Below, one piece after another: positions 17,927 through 26,460 of a DNA stretch of 64,000 bases (its first letter is position 1; every line of letters starts with the position of its first letter). The DNA comes from Roseinatronobacter domitianus (lineage in GTDB: Bacteria; Pseudomonadota; Alphaproteobacteria; Rhodobacterales; Rhodobacteraceae). The stretch spans positions 124,001 to 188,000 of the forward strand of contig NZ_JALZWP010000004.1 of NCBI RefSeq assembly GCF_023336755.1, given 5' to 3'. Position numbers and translations under genes: made by a program. The notes beneath the pieces were generated by a model, which was given only the letters and a program-made list of their open reading frames with translations, had not been told where the DNA came from and made no database searches.

Positions 17927-18394
17927 ATGGGCGAAGTCGAACTTGCCGCGCTGCTCTGCGCCTTCCTTGGCGGCAGCGAAGCCGAAACACGCCAGTATTT
18001 CGATACATATGAGATGAAACGTCATGTCCGGGTGGATTGCGAAACCGACCGACATGTGATCGAGATCGCGCTTGATGGCACATCTTCTGCACGTGACAGC
18101 GTGCATCAGGCACTTTTCGCGGCGCATCTGACTGGCAAAGACCCCGCTGTCATCATGATTGACCGTGACGGATTTGTCGGCCGTTTCGAATATGAGATGC
18201 GCCCGGTCACGCAGGCCGCCGGTGTGGCCTATATCCGTTGCGCCCAAAATGTGATCCTGCGTTGGGCGGCAACGTCTGGCTTGCGTGACACGCCACGCGA
18301 TCTGCGGATGGATGACATCCCAACGGCCGGAAACAGTGCAGCCCTTTGCGATCTGCGGGCACTTGGTGCAGAGAGCAGCGCGACACTGTTCTAG
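17927..18394 (+). CDS. Uncharacterised protein behind a CtrA box
   Basis: A 155-residue protein from the ATG at 17927. The frame is open to 17807, but that stretch contains the CtrA box, so the later ATG is preferred. I do not recognise a family. It is a soluble, mixed alpha/beta sequence with no signal peptide, for example ETRQYFDTYEMKRHVRVDCE and DPAVIMIDRDGFVGRFEYEM, and three cysteines. It is transcribed divergently from the hydroxyacid dehydrogenase and lies 75 bases before the helicase gene. The CtrA site suggests cell-cycle, motility or gene-transfer-agent linked expression; this is inference. Confidence 0.6.
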   Translation: MGEVELAALLCAFLGGSEAETRQYFDTYEMKRHVRVDCETDRHVIEIALDGTSSARDSVHQALFAAHLTGKDPAVIMIDRDGFVGRFEYEMRPVTQAAGVAYIRCAQNVILRWAATSGLRDTPRDLRMDDIPTAGNSAALCDLRALGAESSATLF

Positions 18395-18469
18395 GATCAT
18401 GCGAATTCTCTGGAACAATCCTTGAACATTGGGTTTAATTCCAGTCGCCACCGCGCTAGAGTTTCCGCC

Positions 18470-20845
18470 ATGTCAGATTTCAACACCGACCTGCCCCTCT
18501 CTGCCCGCGCCATGGCTGCGCGCCCCGCGCCCTATCTGGACGGGCTGAACCCCGCGCAGCGCGAGGCCGTGGAAACGCTGGATGGCCCGGTGCTGATGCT
18601 GGCGGGGGCTGGCACCGGCAAGACCAAAGCGCTGACCGCGCGCATTGCGCATCTGCTGAACACCGGGCGCGCGTTCCCGTCACAAATTCTGGCTGTGACC
18701 TTCACCAATAAAGCCGCGCGAGAGATGAAATTGCGCGTCGGCGGCTATCTGGGCGACGCCGTCGAGGGGATGGCGTGGATGGGCACGTTCCATTCCATCA
18801 GCGCCAAGCTGCTGCGGCGCCATGCCGAATTGGTCGGGCTGAAATCCAGCTTCACGATTCTGGACATGGACGACCAGTTGCGGCTGATAAAGCAAATCCT
18901 GTCCGCCGCGAATATAGACGAAAAACGCTGGCCCCCGCGCCTGCTGGCCAACATCATCGACCAGTGGAAGAACCGGGCATGGACGCCGGAACAGGTGCCG
19001 TCATCCGAGGCGAACGCCTTCGACAATCGCGGGACAGAGTTTTACGCCGCCTATCAAGACCGGTTGAAAACCCTGAACGCCTGCGATTTTGGCGATTTGC
19101 TGCTGCATTGCGTCACGATCTTTCAGGCGCACCCGGATGTGCTGCAAGACTACCAGCGCCGCTTCAAATACGTTCTGGTGGACGAATATCAGGACACCAA
19201 TGTCGCCCAATATCTTTGGCTGCGGCTGCTGGCGGCGGGGCACAAGAATATCTGCTGCGTGGGCGATGATGACCAGTCCATCTATGGCTGGCGCGGGGCC
19301 GAAGTGGGCAATATCCTGCGGTTCGAGCGGGATTTTCCCGGTGCCAAGGTGGTGCGGCTGGAACAGAATTACCGCTCTACCCCGCATATTCTGGCCGCCG
19401 CCGGGCAGGTCATTTCCGGCAATCAGGACCGCTTGGGCAAAACACTCTGGACCGAAGCGCAATCGGGCGAAAAACTCCGCCTGATCGGCCATTGGGATGG
19501 CGAGGAAGAAGCGCGCTGGGTGGGTGAGCAGATCGAGGATCTGCAACGCGGCACGCGCGGGCTGCAACCGTTCAATCTGGAACAAATGGCAATCTTGGTG
19601 CGGGCCAGCCACCAGATGCGCGCCTTCGAGGATCGTTTTCTGACCATCGGCCTGCCCTACCGCGTGATCGGCGGCCCACGCTTTTATGAACGCATGGAAA
19701 TTCGCGATGCGATGGCCTATTTCCGGTTGGCCGTCAGCCCCGGCGACGACCTTGCGTTCGAGCGGGTGGTGAACACCCCCAAGCGTGGCTTGGGCGACAA
19801 GGCGCAGCAGGTCATTCAACGGTATGCTCGCGCGGCAGATGTGCCATTGGTGCAAGGGGCCGCATTGGCCATAGAGGCAGGCGAGATCAAGGGCCGGGGT
19901 GCCGGACAATTGCGCGCGTTTCTGGAAGGGGTCGCGCGGTGGCACCGTGCCGTTCTGGGCCTTGGGGCTGTGCCAGATGATGATGCGCTGATCGAGACGG
20001 TCACAGAGCCTTCGACATCGGGGAACCATATAGAACTGGCCGAGCAGATCCTTGAGGAATCCGGCTATACCGAAATGTGGCTGAACGACAAGACACCCGA
20101 AGCGCCGGGGCGTTTGGACAACCTGAAAGAACTGGTCAAGGCTCTGGAATCTTTTGAGAATCTTCAAGGGTTCCTGGAACATGTCGCGCTGGTCATGGAC
20201 AATGACAGCGACGGGGCAGAGGACAAGGTCAGCATCATGACGCTGCACGCGGCCAAGGGGCTGGAGTTTCCCGCAATTTTTCTGCCGGGCTGGGAAGAGG
20301 GGTTGTTCCCGTCGCAGCGCTCGATGGACGAGTCGGGCCAGAAGGGCTTGGAAGAAGAGCGCCGCCTTGCCTATGTCGGCATAACTCGCGCCGAGCAGCT
20401 TTGCACCATCAGTTTTGCCGCGAACCGGCGGGTCTATGGGCAATGGCAGTCGCAACTGCCCTCGCGCTTTGTCGATGAATTGCCCGGCGACCATGTCGAG
20501 GTGCTGACGCCGCCGGGGCTATATGGCGGGATCGGCGCTGGCTTTGGCGGCACAGGGTTTGGCAGCGCGGTCGAGGAACGCGCGTCGAAAGCCGATGTGT
20601 ATAATTCGCCCGGCTGGCGGCGGTTGCAAACCGCCGAACGCAGCCAGCCCAAACTTGTGCATGGCACGGTTGTGCCCGAATTCGAGGAAGGCGCGCGGGT
20701 GTTCCATCAGAAATTCGGCTATGGGCGCGTGGCGTCCGTGGATGGTGACAAGTTGTTTGTCGAGTTCGAGAAGTCATCCGCCCGGCATGTCATGGCCGCC
20801 TATGTCCAAGAGGCCGATGCATCGGCGGGGGATGTGCCGTTTTGA
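18470..20845 (+). CDS. ATP-dependent DNA helicase UvrD/PcrA
   Basis: A 791-residue superfamily 1 helicase of UvrD/PcrA size. Visible motifs are Q-motif LNPAQREAVETLDGP, Walker A LAGAGTGKTKALTARI, Ia AVTFTNKAAREMK, II VLVDEYQDTN, III GDDDQSIYGWRGAEV, IV EQNYRSTPHIL, V TLHAAKGLEFPAIFLPG and VI EERRLAYVGITRAEQL. The C-terminus (VFHQKFGYGRVASVDGDKLF) matches the Tudor-like end seen in PcrA/UvrD. It unwinds DNA in repair and replication. The ATG at 18470 gives the family start; an upstream TTG at 18422 is unlikely. Confidence 0.95.
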   Translation: MSDFNTDLPLSARAMAARPAPYLDGLNPAQREAVETLDGPVLMLAGAGTGKTKALTARIAHLLNTGRAFPSQILAVTFTNKAAREMKLRVGGYLGDAVEGMAWMGTFHSISAKLLRRHAELVGLKSSFTILDMDDQLRLIKQILSAANIDEKRWPPRLLANIIDQWKNRAWTPEQVPSSEANAFDNRGTEFYAAYQDRLKTLNACDFGDLLLHCVTIFQAHPDVLQDYQRRFKYVLVDEYQDTNVAQYLWLRLLAAGHKNICCVGDDDQSIYGWRGAEVGNILRFERDFPGAKVVRLEQNYRSTPHILAAAGQVISGNQDRLGKTLWTEAQSGEKLRLIGHWDGEEEARWVGEQIEDLQRGTRGLQPFNLEQMAILVRASHQMRAFEDRFLTIGLPYRVIGGPRFYERMEIRDAMAYFRLAVSPGDDLAFERVVNTPKRGLGDKAQQVIQRYARAADVPLVQGAALAIEAGEIKGRGAGQLRAFLEGVARWHRAVLGLGAVPDDDALIETVTEPSTSGNHIELAEQILEESGYTEMWLNDKTPEAPGRLDNLKELVKALESFENLQGFLEHVALVMDNDSDGAEDKVSIMTLHAAKGLEFPAIFLPGWEEGLFPSQRSMDESGQKGLEEERRLAYVGITRAEQLCTISFAANRRVYGQWQSQLPSRFVDELPGDHVEVLTPPGLYGGIGAGFGGTGFGSAVEERASKADVYNSPGWRRLQTAERSQPKLVHGTVVPEFEEGARVFHQKFGYGRVASVDGDKLFVEFEKSSARHVMAAYVQEADASAGDVPF

Positions 20846-20866
20846 AGAGCGGTTCACGTCCCGATC

Positions 20867-20999
20867 GCAATCGGCTGGCCGGGGACTGCCGATCTGACGC
20901 CTGAGTAATAGCACATTATGCCAGCCAAATCCGAAAGACGGGTGCGCTTTGCGGTTTGCCTGGCCAAATCGGCAGGCCATGGGACGGCCAGCCGATTGC
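20867..20999. repeat. 133-bp imperfect palindromic element
   Basis: GCAATCGGCTGGCC (20867-20880) is repeated exactly as its reverse complement at 20986-20999. Just inside, CTGCCGAT (20886-20893) pairs with ATCGGCAG (20968-20975). About 75 bases separate the inner arms. It fills most of the 185-base gap between the helicase gene and the DCC protein gene, where I see no gene. It could be a miniature inverted-repeat element or a structured 3' end shared by the two convergent genes. Confidence 0.6.
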
Positions 21000-21030
21000 G
21001 CGGCGGGCGACGCCCTTGTTCCGCGCAAGA

Positions 21031-21393
21031 TTACGCCTTCTTAGCCTCTCGCCGCAGGTGCAGCCGATATAGGATCGGCGCGGCCAGCCTGTCATAAACC
21101 AGCCCGACTGCATGGCGCAGACCCGGCAGCGCGACCAGCTTGGCAAGCCAGCGCCAGCGCGGCAAGGCTTGCCAGATCAGCAGGAACGCCGGAAAGCCCG
21201 ACACGATCTGCCCGTCTTGGCGCGCATGCAGCCGGCGGATGGCTTGGTCGGCGCTAATGCCCCAATCTTGCAATGGTGCCGTATTCAGGTCGGTAAACTG
21301 CAAATCTGCCCCTGTCGCGGCGGCGCGCGCGCTGTAATGCGCAATCTCGGCGGAGCAAATCGGGCAACGCCCGTTATAAAGTATCTCTGTCAT
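21031..21393 (-). CDS. DCC family thiol-disulfide oxidoreductase-like protein (DUF393)
   Basis: A 120-residue DUF393 protein with the N-terminal motif MTEILYNGRCPICSAEI, whose CPIC is a thioredoxin-like CxxC. The rest has the family's SGFPAFLLIWQALPRWRW and a C-terminal basic tail. Members are thought to be thiol-disulfide oxidoreductases, but the physiological partner is unknown. It follows the AlkB-type gene by 30 bases on the same strand and may be co-transcribed with it. Confidence 0.85.
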   Translation of the reverse strand: MTEILYNGRCPICSAEIAHYSARAAATGADLQFTDLNTAPLQDWGISADQAIRRLHARQDGQIVSGFPAFLLIWQALPRWRWLAKLVALPGLRHAVGLVYDRLAAPILYRLHLRREAKKA

Positions 21394-21423
21394 AGCCGAT
21401 AAATAGCGCCCTGCCCGGCCCGC

Positions 21424-22563
21424 TCAAGCCGCGCCCTTGGGCCACGGTGTCGCATGGCGATCGTAAGGCGACCAATCCTCGATGTCTGGGTAGAACTGCC
21501 GCCGCCACGCACGCACTTTCGGGTCCATGAAGCGACGCCACAGGGGCGGAACCATCGCCAGCGTGGTCAGCGCCGGGTAGCCATAGGGCAGTTGCGGGGC
21601 ATCTTCCCGCGCGTAGGTTTGCAGCAGCGGAAAGCGGCGGTCGGGCTTGAAATGGTGGTCGGAATGGCGTTGCAGGTTTATCATCAACCAGTTCGACGCC
21701 TTGTGCGACGCGTTCCAACTGTGATGCGGGCGGACAGGTTCGTATTTGCCATCGCCCAAGTAACGGCGCGTTAACCCATAGTGTTCGATATAGTTGGTCA
21801 ATTCCAACTGCCAGATCGCGATCAGCGCTTGCCATGCAAACAGGACCACACCCCACCAACCCGCGATACTGAATGCTAGCGCCAGCATCCCGCCTTGCAA
21901 CGCCGCATAGCGCCAGAACGGGTTTGACCAGTGCCATGCCGAAACCCCTTTACGCGCCAGCATCGCGGCTTCGGCCCGCAGCGCCGATCCGGGGCAATCG
22001 CGCAGCACGCGCCAGAAATACGCCTGAAACCCTTCGCCCATGCGCGCTGTCACAGGGTCGCGCGGCGTGCCGACATAACGGTGGTGAACTTGCAGATGCT
22101 CTGACCGGAAATGGCTGTAAAGCACGGACGCCAACAGCAAATCGCCAAGCCAGCGTTCCAGCTTTGGTTTCTGGTGCATCAATTCATGGCTATAGACGAT
22201 CCCGATCACCCCGGACATGACACCCACGCCGAACATCAGCGACAGTTCCTCGAACCAATGCAGATGGTCGGTCGCCGCGATCCACCACAAAGCGCCGAAG
22301 ATGACCGCGAATTGCACCGGGAACCAGACAAGCGTGATCGCGCGATACCAGAACAGGTCTTTCAGCGGGGTTTGCGTGTCGGGGTTATCAAGGTTCAGCC
22401 CGGTGACAAAATCCATCGCCGTGAAGACGCCCCAACCGTAAAGCGGCATCAGCAGCAACCACCAGCCACCATAGGCAGCCGCGATCACGATCAGCGGCAC
22501 AAAGCCCATGCTTGCCCAAAACGGCATCGCGGCGGAAAAACGGCGGAACTGGTCTGGTGTCAC
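21424..22563 (-). CDS. AlkB-type alkane 1-monooxygenase / membrane diiron hydroxylase (paralogue 1)
   Basis: An integral membrane diiron enzyme of the AlkB branch. It shows HELMH (near residue 125), HLQVHHRYVG, NYIEHYGLTRRY and LQRHSDHHFKPDRRFP, the last two diagnostic of alkane hydroxylases rather than desaturases. Several hydrophobic segments precede the first His box. It would hydroxylate a terminal methyl group of an alkane or alkyl chain, using rubredoxin electrons; no rubredoxin gene is visible nearby. The open frame runs into mutY, so I place the start at the GTG at 22563 (379 residues); an ATG at 22527 is the alternative. Confidence 0.85.
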   Translation of the reverse strand: MTPDQFRRFSAAMPFWASMGFVPLIVIAAAYGGWWLLLMPLYGWGVFTAMDFVTGLNLDNPDTQTPLKDLFWYRAITLVWFPVQFAVIFGALWWIAATDHLHWFEELSLMFGVGVMSGVIGIVYSHELMHQKPKLERWLGDLLLASVLYSHFRSEHLQVHHRYVGTPRDPVTARMGEGFQAYFWRVLRDCPGSALRAEAAMLARKGVSAWHWSNPFWRYAALQGGMLALAFSIAGWWGVVLFAWQALIAIWQLELTNYIEHYGLTRRYLGDGKYEPVRPHHSWNASHKASNWLMINLQRHSDHHFKPDRRFPLLQTYAREDAPQLPYGYPALTTLAMVPPLWRRFMDPKVRAWRRQFYPDIEDWSPYDRHATPWPKGAA

Positions 22564-22636
22564 ACTGGGAACCCTTTGGCTATGGGCAAGAAATAGCGCA
22601 AATCGCGCGCGCTGACAGCCCCCGACGGGTGCGGCA

Positions 22637-23680
22637 TCACGCGCCCAGTTCCGACGCGGCCAAGGCATGGGCCTTGCGCATAAGCGTGGGCAGATCGCGC
22701 GGGTTAAATTGGGCATCGGGGACGAAATGACCCGGCGCGTCTATCGGCAAGAGAGCCACCCGCAGCGACAGGCGTAGATGGAAATGGGTGAAAGTGTGGC
22801 GGACCTCTTCTTCCAACGCACGCCAATTGGCCGGAAGGGGTGGGGTTTCAACCAACCCACTCTCGGCCCAAACCGTCCCCGGCCAGCCCAATGTGCCGCC
22901 CAGCAAGCCCTTGGGTGGGCGGCGCTCCAGCAACCACGCACCATCTGAACGCCGCCCGATATAGGCAATCCCAAAGCGTATGGGCTTGGCGGCTTTCGGT
23001 GTTTTGCGCGGCAAACTCGGCGCTGTGCCACTCGCGCGCGCGGCGCATGGCCCGCGCCACGGGCAGATGCCGCAAGCCGGGTTGCGCGGTGTGCAAATGG
23101 TCGCGCCAAGGTCCATCACGGCTTGCGCGTAGTCGCCGGGACGCTGCACAGGCGTCAGCCGCGCAGCATAGTCGGTCAGCACCGGCTTGGCGGCGGGTAA
23201 GGGCGTGTGGTCGTCGAATATACGCGCCATAACGCGCTCTACATTGCCGTCGAGCACGGTTTCCGGGCGGTCAAACGCAATCGCTGCAATTGCAGCAGAG
23301 GTATAGGGACCAATGCCGGGCAATTCTTGCAATTTCGCCCGCGTCTTTGGAAAACCACCCTGCGCCGCAACGGCGCGTGCGCATTTCAGCAGGTTGCGCG
23401 CGCGGGCGTAATATCCAAGCCCCGCCCACTCGGCCATAACATCGGCGTCATCCGCAGCCGCAAGCGCCTCGACATTAGGCCAGCGCGTTGTAAAGCGGTG
23501 GAAATACTCTTTCACGGCGGCCACCGTGGTTTGTTGCAACATCACCTCTGACAGCCAGACACGATACGGGTCAGCCTTGCCCCCATCAGGTGGCACACGC
23601 CAAGGCAACACACGCGCATGACGGTCATACCAAGCCAACAGCTCCGCTGCCATCTGCGAATAAGCGCTCTCGTCACGCAT
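22637..23680 (-). CDS. mutY: A/G-specific adenine glycosylase MutY
   Basis: A 347-residue MutY. The HhH-GPD domain has WLSEVMLQQTTVAAV, with the catalytic Glu, ELPGIGPYTSAAIAAIAF, and VLDGNVERVMAR, with the catalytic Asp. The iron-sulfur cluster cysteines are C-x6-C-x2-C-x5-C in CTPRNPACGICPWRGPC. The C-terminal part is the NUDIX-like 8-oxoG recognition domain. It removes A opposite 8-oxoguanine. The ATG at 23680 is used; the frame continues upstream to 24130 only as the antisense of the next gene. Confidence 0.95.
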   Translation of the reverse strand: MRDESAYSQMAAELLAWYDRHARVLPWRVPPDGGKADPYRVWLSEVMLQQTTVAAVKEYFHRFTTRWPNVEALAAADDADVMAEWAGLGYYARARNLLKCARAVAAQGGFPKTRAKLQELPGIGPYTSAAIAAIAFDRPETVLDGNVERVMARIFDDHTPLPAAKPVLTDYAARLTPVQRPGDYAQAVMDLGATICTPRNPACGICPWRGPCAARASGTAPSLPRKTPKAAKPIRFGIAYIGRRSDGAWLLERRPPKGLLGGTLGWPGTVWAESGLVETPPLPANWRALEEEVRHTFTHFHLRLSLRVALLPIDAPGHFVPDAQFNPRDLPTLMRKAHALAASELGA

Positions 23681-23770
23681 GTTTGACGATCCATCCCCAA
23701 GAAAAACCGCGCGCCCCTCTGGCCACGCGCGCCCATAAGGATAAACTGCGCCGCACAGGAGACAAACGCA

Positions 23771-24298
23771 ATGCCACCCAAAACCGAGCGCCGCATGCGC
23801 GGGTTTCAGCCCGCCGCCAGCTTGCTTGGCCCACAAATTCGCAAAGTGGGCGAAGCGCGCGGCTTTGCCGTGTCGCGCCTGCTGACGCATTGGGCCGAAA
23901 TCGCGGGGCCGGACATTGCCGCCTGCGCGCGGCCCGTCAAGATTGGCTATACCAAGGGCGGGTTCGGGGCCACGCTGACATTGCTGACCACCGGCCCTGC
24001 CGCGCCCATGGTGCAGATGCAACTTCCCCGCCTGCGCGACAAGGTCAATGCCTGCTACGGTTACAACGCAATTTCCCGCATTACAATCACCCAGACCGCC
24101 CCCACCGGCTTTGCAGAAGGGCAAGCGCAATTCACCCCAGCGCCGAAAGTGCCACCCAAAGCGCCTGATGCCCGCGTTGTGGCGACCGCGCAGGCTGTCA
24201 CCGGCGGCGTGACCGACGAAAGCTTGCGCGCCGCGCTTGAACGTCTGGCCACGAATGTCTTAAGCAAACACGAGCGAACACAAGGAAAGACCCGATGA
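23771..24298 (+). CDS. DUF721 family protein (DciA-like)
   Basis: A 175-residue DUF721 protein. The core (about 10-105) reads SLLGPQIRKVGEARGFAVSR, LLTHWAEIAGPDIAACARPV and AAPMVQMQLPRLRDKVNACY, matching the KH-like family that includes DciA, the ancestral loader of the replicative helicase DnaB. Alphaproteobacterial members are divergent, so the DciA role is inference. It is divergent from mutY and overlaps the DsbA-like gene by ATGA. Confidence 0.8.
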   Translation: MPPKTERRMRGFQPAASLLGPQIRKVGEARGFAVSRLLTHWAEIAGPDIAACARPVKIGYTKGGFGATLTLLTTGPAAPMVQMQLPRLRDKVNACYGYNAISRITITQTAPTGFAEGQAQFTPAPKVPPKAPDARVVATAQAVTGGVTDESLRAALERLATNVLSKHERTQGKTR

Positions 24299-24948
24299 AC
24301 AAATTCATCCTGCCCGCCATTGCCGTCGTCGCAGCCCTTGGCGCGGGCGGTTGGTGGTATTCCAGCCAATCCACGCCGACCCCGACAGCCAGCGGCGTCG
24401 AAAGCGCAAGCCCCGTGCAATCGCATGAGCTGGATTTCCCGCTGGGCAACCCGAATGCACCGGTCACGGTGGTGGAATATTCGTCCTTCACCTGCCCGCA
24501 TTGCGCGACCTTCAACCAAGGCCCGTATGAGCAGTTGAAAGCGGATTTCATCGATACAGGGCGCATTCAATATATCAAGCGCGAGGTCTATTTCGACCGC
24601 TATGGCCTGTGGGCCGGGATGGTTGCGCGCTGCGGTGGGGGCGAGCGCTATCATGGCATTGTAGAGATGCTGTATGACCAGCAGCGCGAATGGGCAGGCG
24701 CGAATGATCCCGCGCAAGTGGCCGCGAACCTGCGCCGCTTGGGCCGTCAGGCCGGCATGAATGACGCAGAACTGAACGCCTGCCTGGAAGATGCGGACAC
24801 CGCTCTGGCACTGACCGAATTTTACCAGGCCAATGCAGAGGCTGACAATATCCGCGCCACGCCCACATTCATCATTAACGGGCAGAGCTATCAGAACATG
24901 CCCTATGACGAATTCGCCCGCGTTCTGACCGAAAAGCTGGGCGGCTAA
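24295..24948 (+). CDS. DsbA family thiol-disulfide oxidoreductase
   Basis: A 217-residue protein with an uncleaved-looking N-terminal hydrophobic segment (about 4-22) that exports or anchors it facing the periplasm. The thioredoxin fold with helical insertion has the active site CPHC at residues 67-70 (VVEYSSFTCPHCATF) and the cis-proline region RATPTFIINGQSY. It resembles the DsbA/BdbD/ScsC group. It would oxidise or isomerise cysteines in exported proteins. Translation is probably coupled to the DUF721 gene. Confidence 0.9.
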   Translation: MNKFILPAIAVVAALGAGGWWYSSQSTPTPTASGVESASPVQSHELDFPLGNPNAPVTVVEYSSFTCPHCATFNQGPYEQLKADFIDTGRIQYIKREVYFDRYGLWAGMVARCGGGERYHGIVEMLYDQQREWAGANDPAQVAANLRRLGRQAGMNDAELNACLEDADTALALTEFYQANAEADNIRATPTFIINGQSYQNMPYDEFARVLTEKLGG

Positions 24949-24953
24949 GCCTT

Positions 24954-26063
24954 ATGCCGGGACCGTTGCAAGGGCTGCGCGTAATAGAATTGGCGCGCAT
25001 CCTGGCCGGGCCATGGGCGGGACAGACGCTGGCCGATCTGGGGGCAGAGGTCATCAAGGTCGAAGCGCCCGAGGGCGACGACACCCGCCGCTGGGGACCG
25101 CCCTTCGTAACCCGACAGGACGGCACCCAAGAGGCCGCTTATTTCCACGCGGCGAACCGGGGCAAGGCGTCGGTCACAGCCGATTTCCGCACGGAAGACG
25201 GGCGTGACAAGGTGCGCGCGTTGGTGGCGGATGCCGATATCCTGATAGAGAACTTCAAAGTCGGCGGCTTGGCCAAGTTCGGACTGGACTACGCAAGCCT
25301 TGCGGCACTGAACCCGCGGCTGATCTATTGCTCGATCACCGGCTTTGGACAGACCGGGCCTTATGCCCACCGCGCAGGGTATGATTACATCATTCAGGGC
25401 ATGTCGGGGCTTATGTCCATCACCGGCCCAGAGGATGGCGCGCCGCATAAAGTGGGCGTGGCCGTGACCGATATTATCACCGGCATATATGCCAGCACCG
25501 CCATTCTCGCCGCTGTGCAAGACCGCCACCGCACGGGGCGCGGCCAACATATCGACATGGCGCTGATGGATTGCGCAGTGTCGATCATGGCCAATCAGGC
25601 CATGAACTATCTGGCAACCGACACCGCGCCGCGACGGTTGGGCAACTTTCACCCCAATCTGGCGCCCTATCAGGTCGTGCCCTGCTCTGATGGCCATATC
25701 ATCATCGCCACCGGGAATGACGGGCAATATCAGCGGCTTTGCGCGCTGCTGTCACGTCCCGATCTGGCACAAAACGCAGATTACGCCACCAATGCCGACC
25801 GCGTGGCCCGCCGCACAGCCCTGTCAGACGCCCTCTGCACGGAGACCTCCGGTTGGACCAAATCAGCGCTTCTGGCCGCTTGCGAAGCACAGGGCGTTCC
25901 CGCCGGGCCGATCAATGACATGGCAGAGGTGTTCGCCGACCCTCAAGTGCAGGCGCGGGGGCTGGCGCTTGATATGGACGGGTTGAAGGGCGTGCGCTCG
26001 CCCTTTCATTTCGCAGATGCCCCTGCCGCGCGCGCCGCACCAATGCTGGGGCAGGACGACTAG
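24954..26063 (+). CDS. Class III CoA-transferase (CaiB/BaiF family)
   Basis: A 369-residue family III CoA-transferase. Typical features are PLQGLRVIELARILAGPWAG, the nucleotide-contact ADADILIENFKVGG, YCSITGFGQTGPYAHRAGYD and the catalytic-Asp region GQHIDMALMDCAVSIM. It moves CoA between carboxylic acids; the substrate pair cannot be deduced. It starts five bases after the DsbA-like gene. Its TAG stop is part of the repeat that begins at 26061. Confidence 0.9.
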   Translation: MPGPLQGLRVIELARILAGPWAGQTLADLGAEVIKVEAPEGDDTRRWGPPFVTRQDGTQEAAYFHAANRGKASVTADFRTEDGRDKVRALVADADILIENFKVGGLAKFGLDYASLAALNPRLIYCSITGFGQTGPYAHRAGYDYIIQGMSGLMSITGPEDGAPHKVGVAVTDIITGIYASTAILAAVQDRHRTGRGQHIDMALMDCAVSIMANQAMNYLATDTAPRRLGNFHPNLAPYQVVPCSDGHIIIATGNDGQYQRLCALLSRPDLAQNADYATNADRVARRTALSDALCTETSGWTKSALLAACEAQGVPAGPINDMAEVFADPQVQARGLALDMDGLKGVRSPFHFADAPAARAAPMLGQDD

Positions 26064-26164
26064 AGCATGTCGGGCAAAAGTGGTTTCCGGTTTTGCGCAA
26101 AAAGACATGCGGCCTCAGAAGGTTAGAGCATGTCGCATGCATGCGAATGAACGCGACATGCTCT
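26061..26164. repeat. Composite palindromic repeat, copy 2
   Basis: It starts TAGAGCATGTCGGGCAAAAG, continues through GGTTTCCGGTTTTGC, and ends with a perfect 12-bp hairpin, AGAGCATGTCGC (26125-26136) with GCGACATGCTCT (26153-26164). Order, linker (AGAAGG before TAGAG) and hairpins parallel copy 1 at 11253-11353. The first three bases are the stop codon of the CoA-transferase. The element fills the gap between that gene and the convergent ptsH and could also act as a bidirectional terminator. Confidence 0.82.
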
Positions 26165-26168
26165 CGGG

Positions 26169-26438
26169 CTACATCCCCTCGCCGAACTTGTCAGCGACAA
26201 GGGCTGCAAGAGCGTCCATGACCTCTGCCTCTTCCGCGCCGGAGATTTTCACCTTGATGGACGTGCCGCGCGATGCCGCCAGCATCAAGAGCCCCATGAT
26301 GGAATCGCCCGGCACGCTCATGCCGTCCTTCATCACCTCGACATCTGCGCCGAACCGCTCCACCACTTCCACGAATTTCGCAGATGCGCGCGCGTGAAGC
26401 CCTTTTTCATTCACGATCTCAAGCTCTTGTTCAATCAT
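26169..26438 (-). CDS. ptsH: Phosphocarrier protein HPr
   Basis: An 89-residue HPr. The phosphorylatable histidine is H15 in NEKGLHARASAKFVE, and the regulatory serine lies at S46 in VPGDSIMGLLMLAAS, the site HprK would modify. It belongs to the alphaproteobacterial regulatory PTS, which lacks sugar permeases. It is the last gene of chvI-chvG-hprK-rapZ-EIIA-ptsH. Enzyme I is not in the window. Confidence 0.95.
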   Translation of the reverse strand: MIEQELEIVNEKGLHARASAKFVEVVERFGADVEVMKDGMSVPGDSIMGLLMLAASRGTSIKVKISGAEEAEVMDALAALVADKFGEGM

Positions 26439-26460
26439 GCGGCCTGTCGTCCATGTCTTG

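Noticed and set aside
19001-20494. 497-codon minus-strand frame opposite the helicase gene
   Set aside because: Fully inside the UvrD/PcrA gene, whose seven helicase motifs are intact; the antisense product has no motifs.
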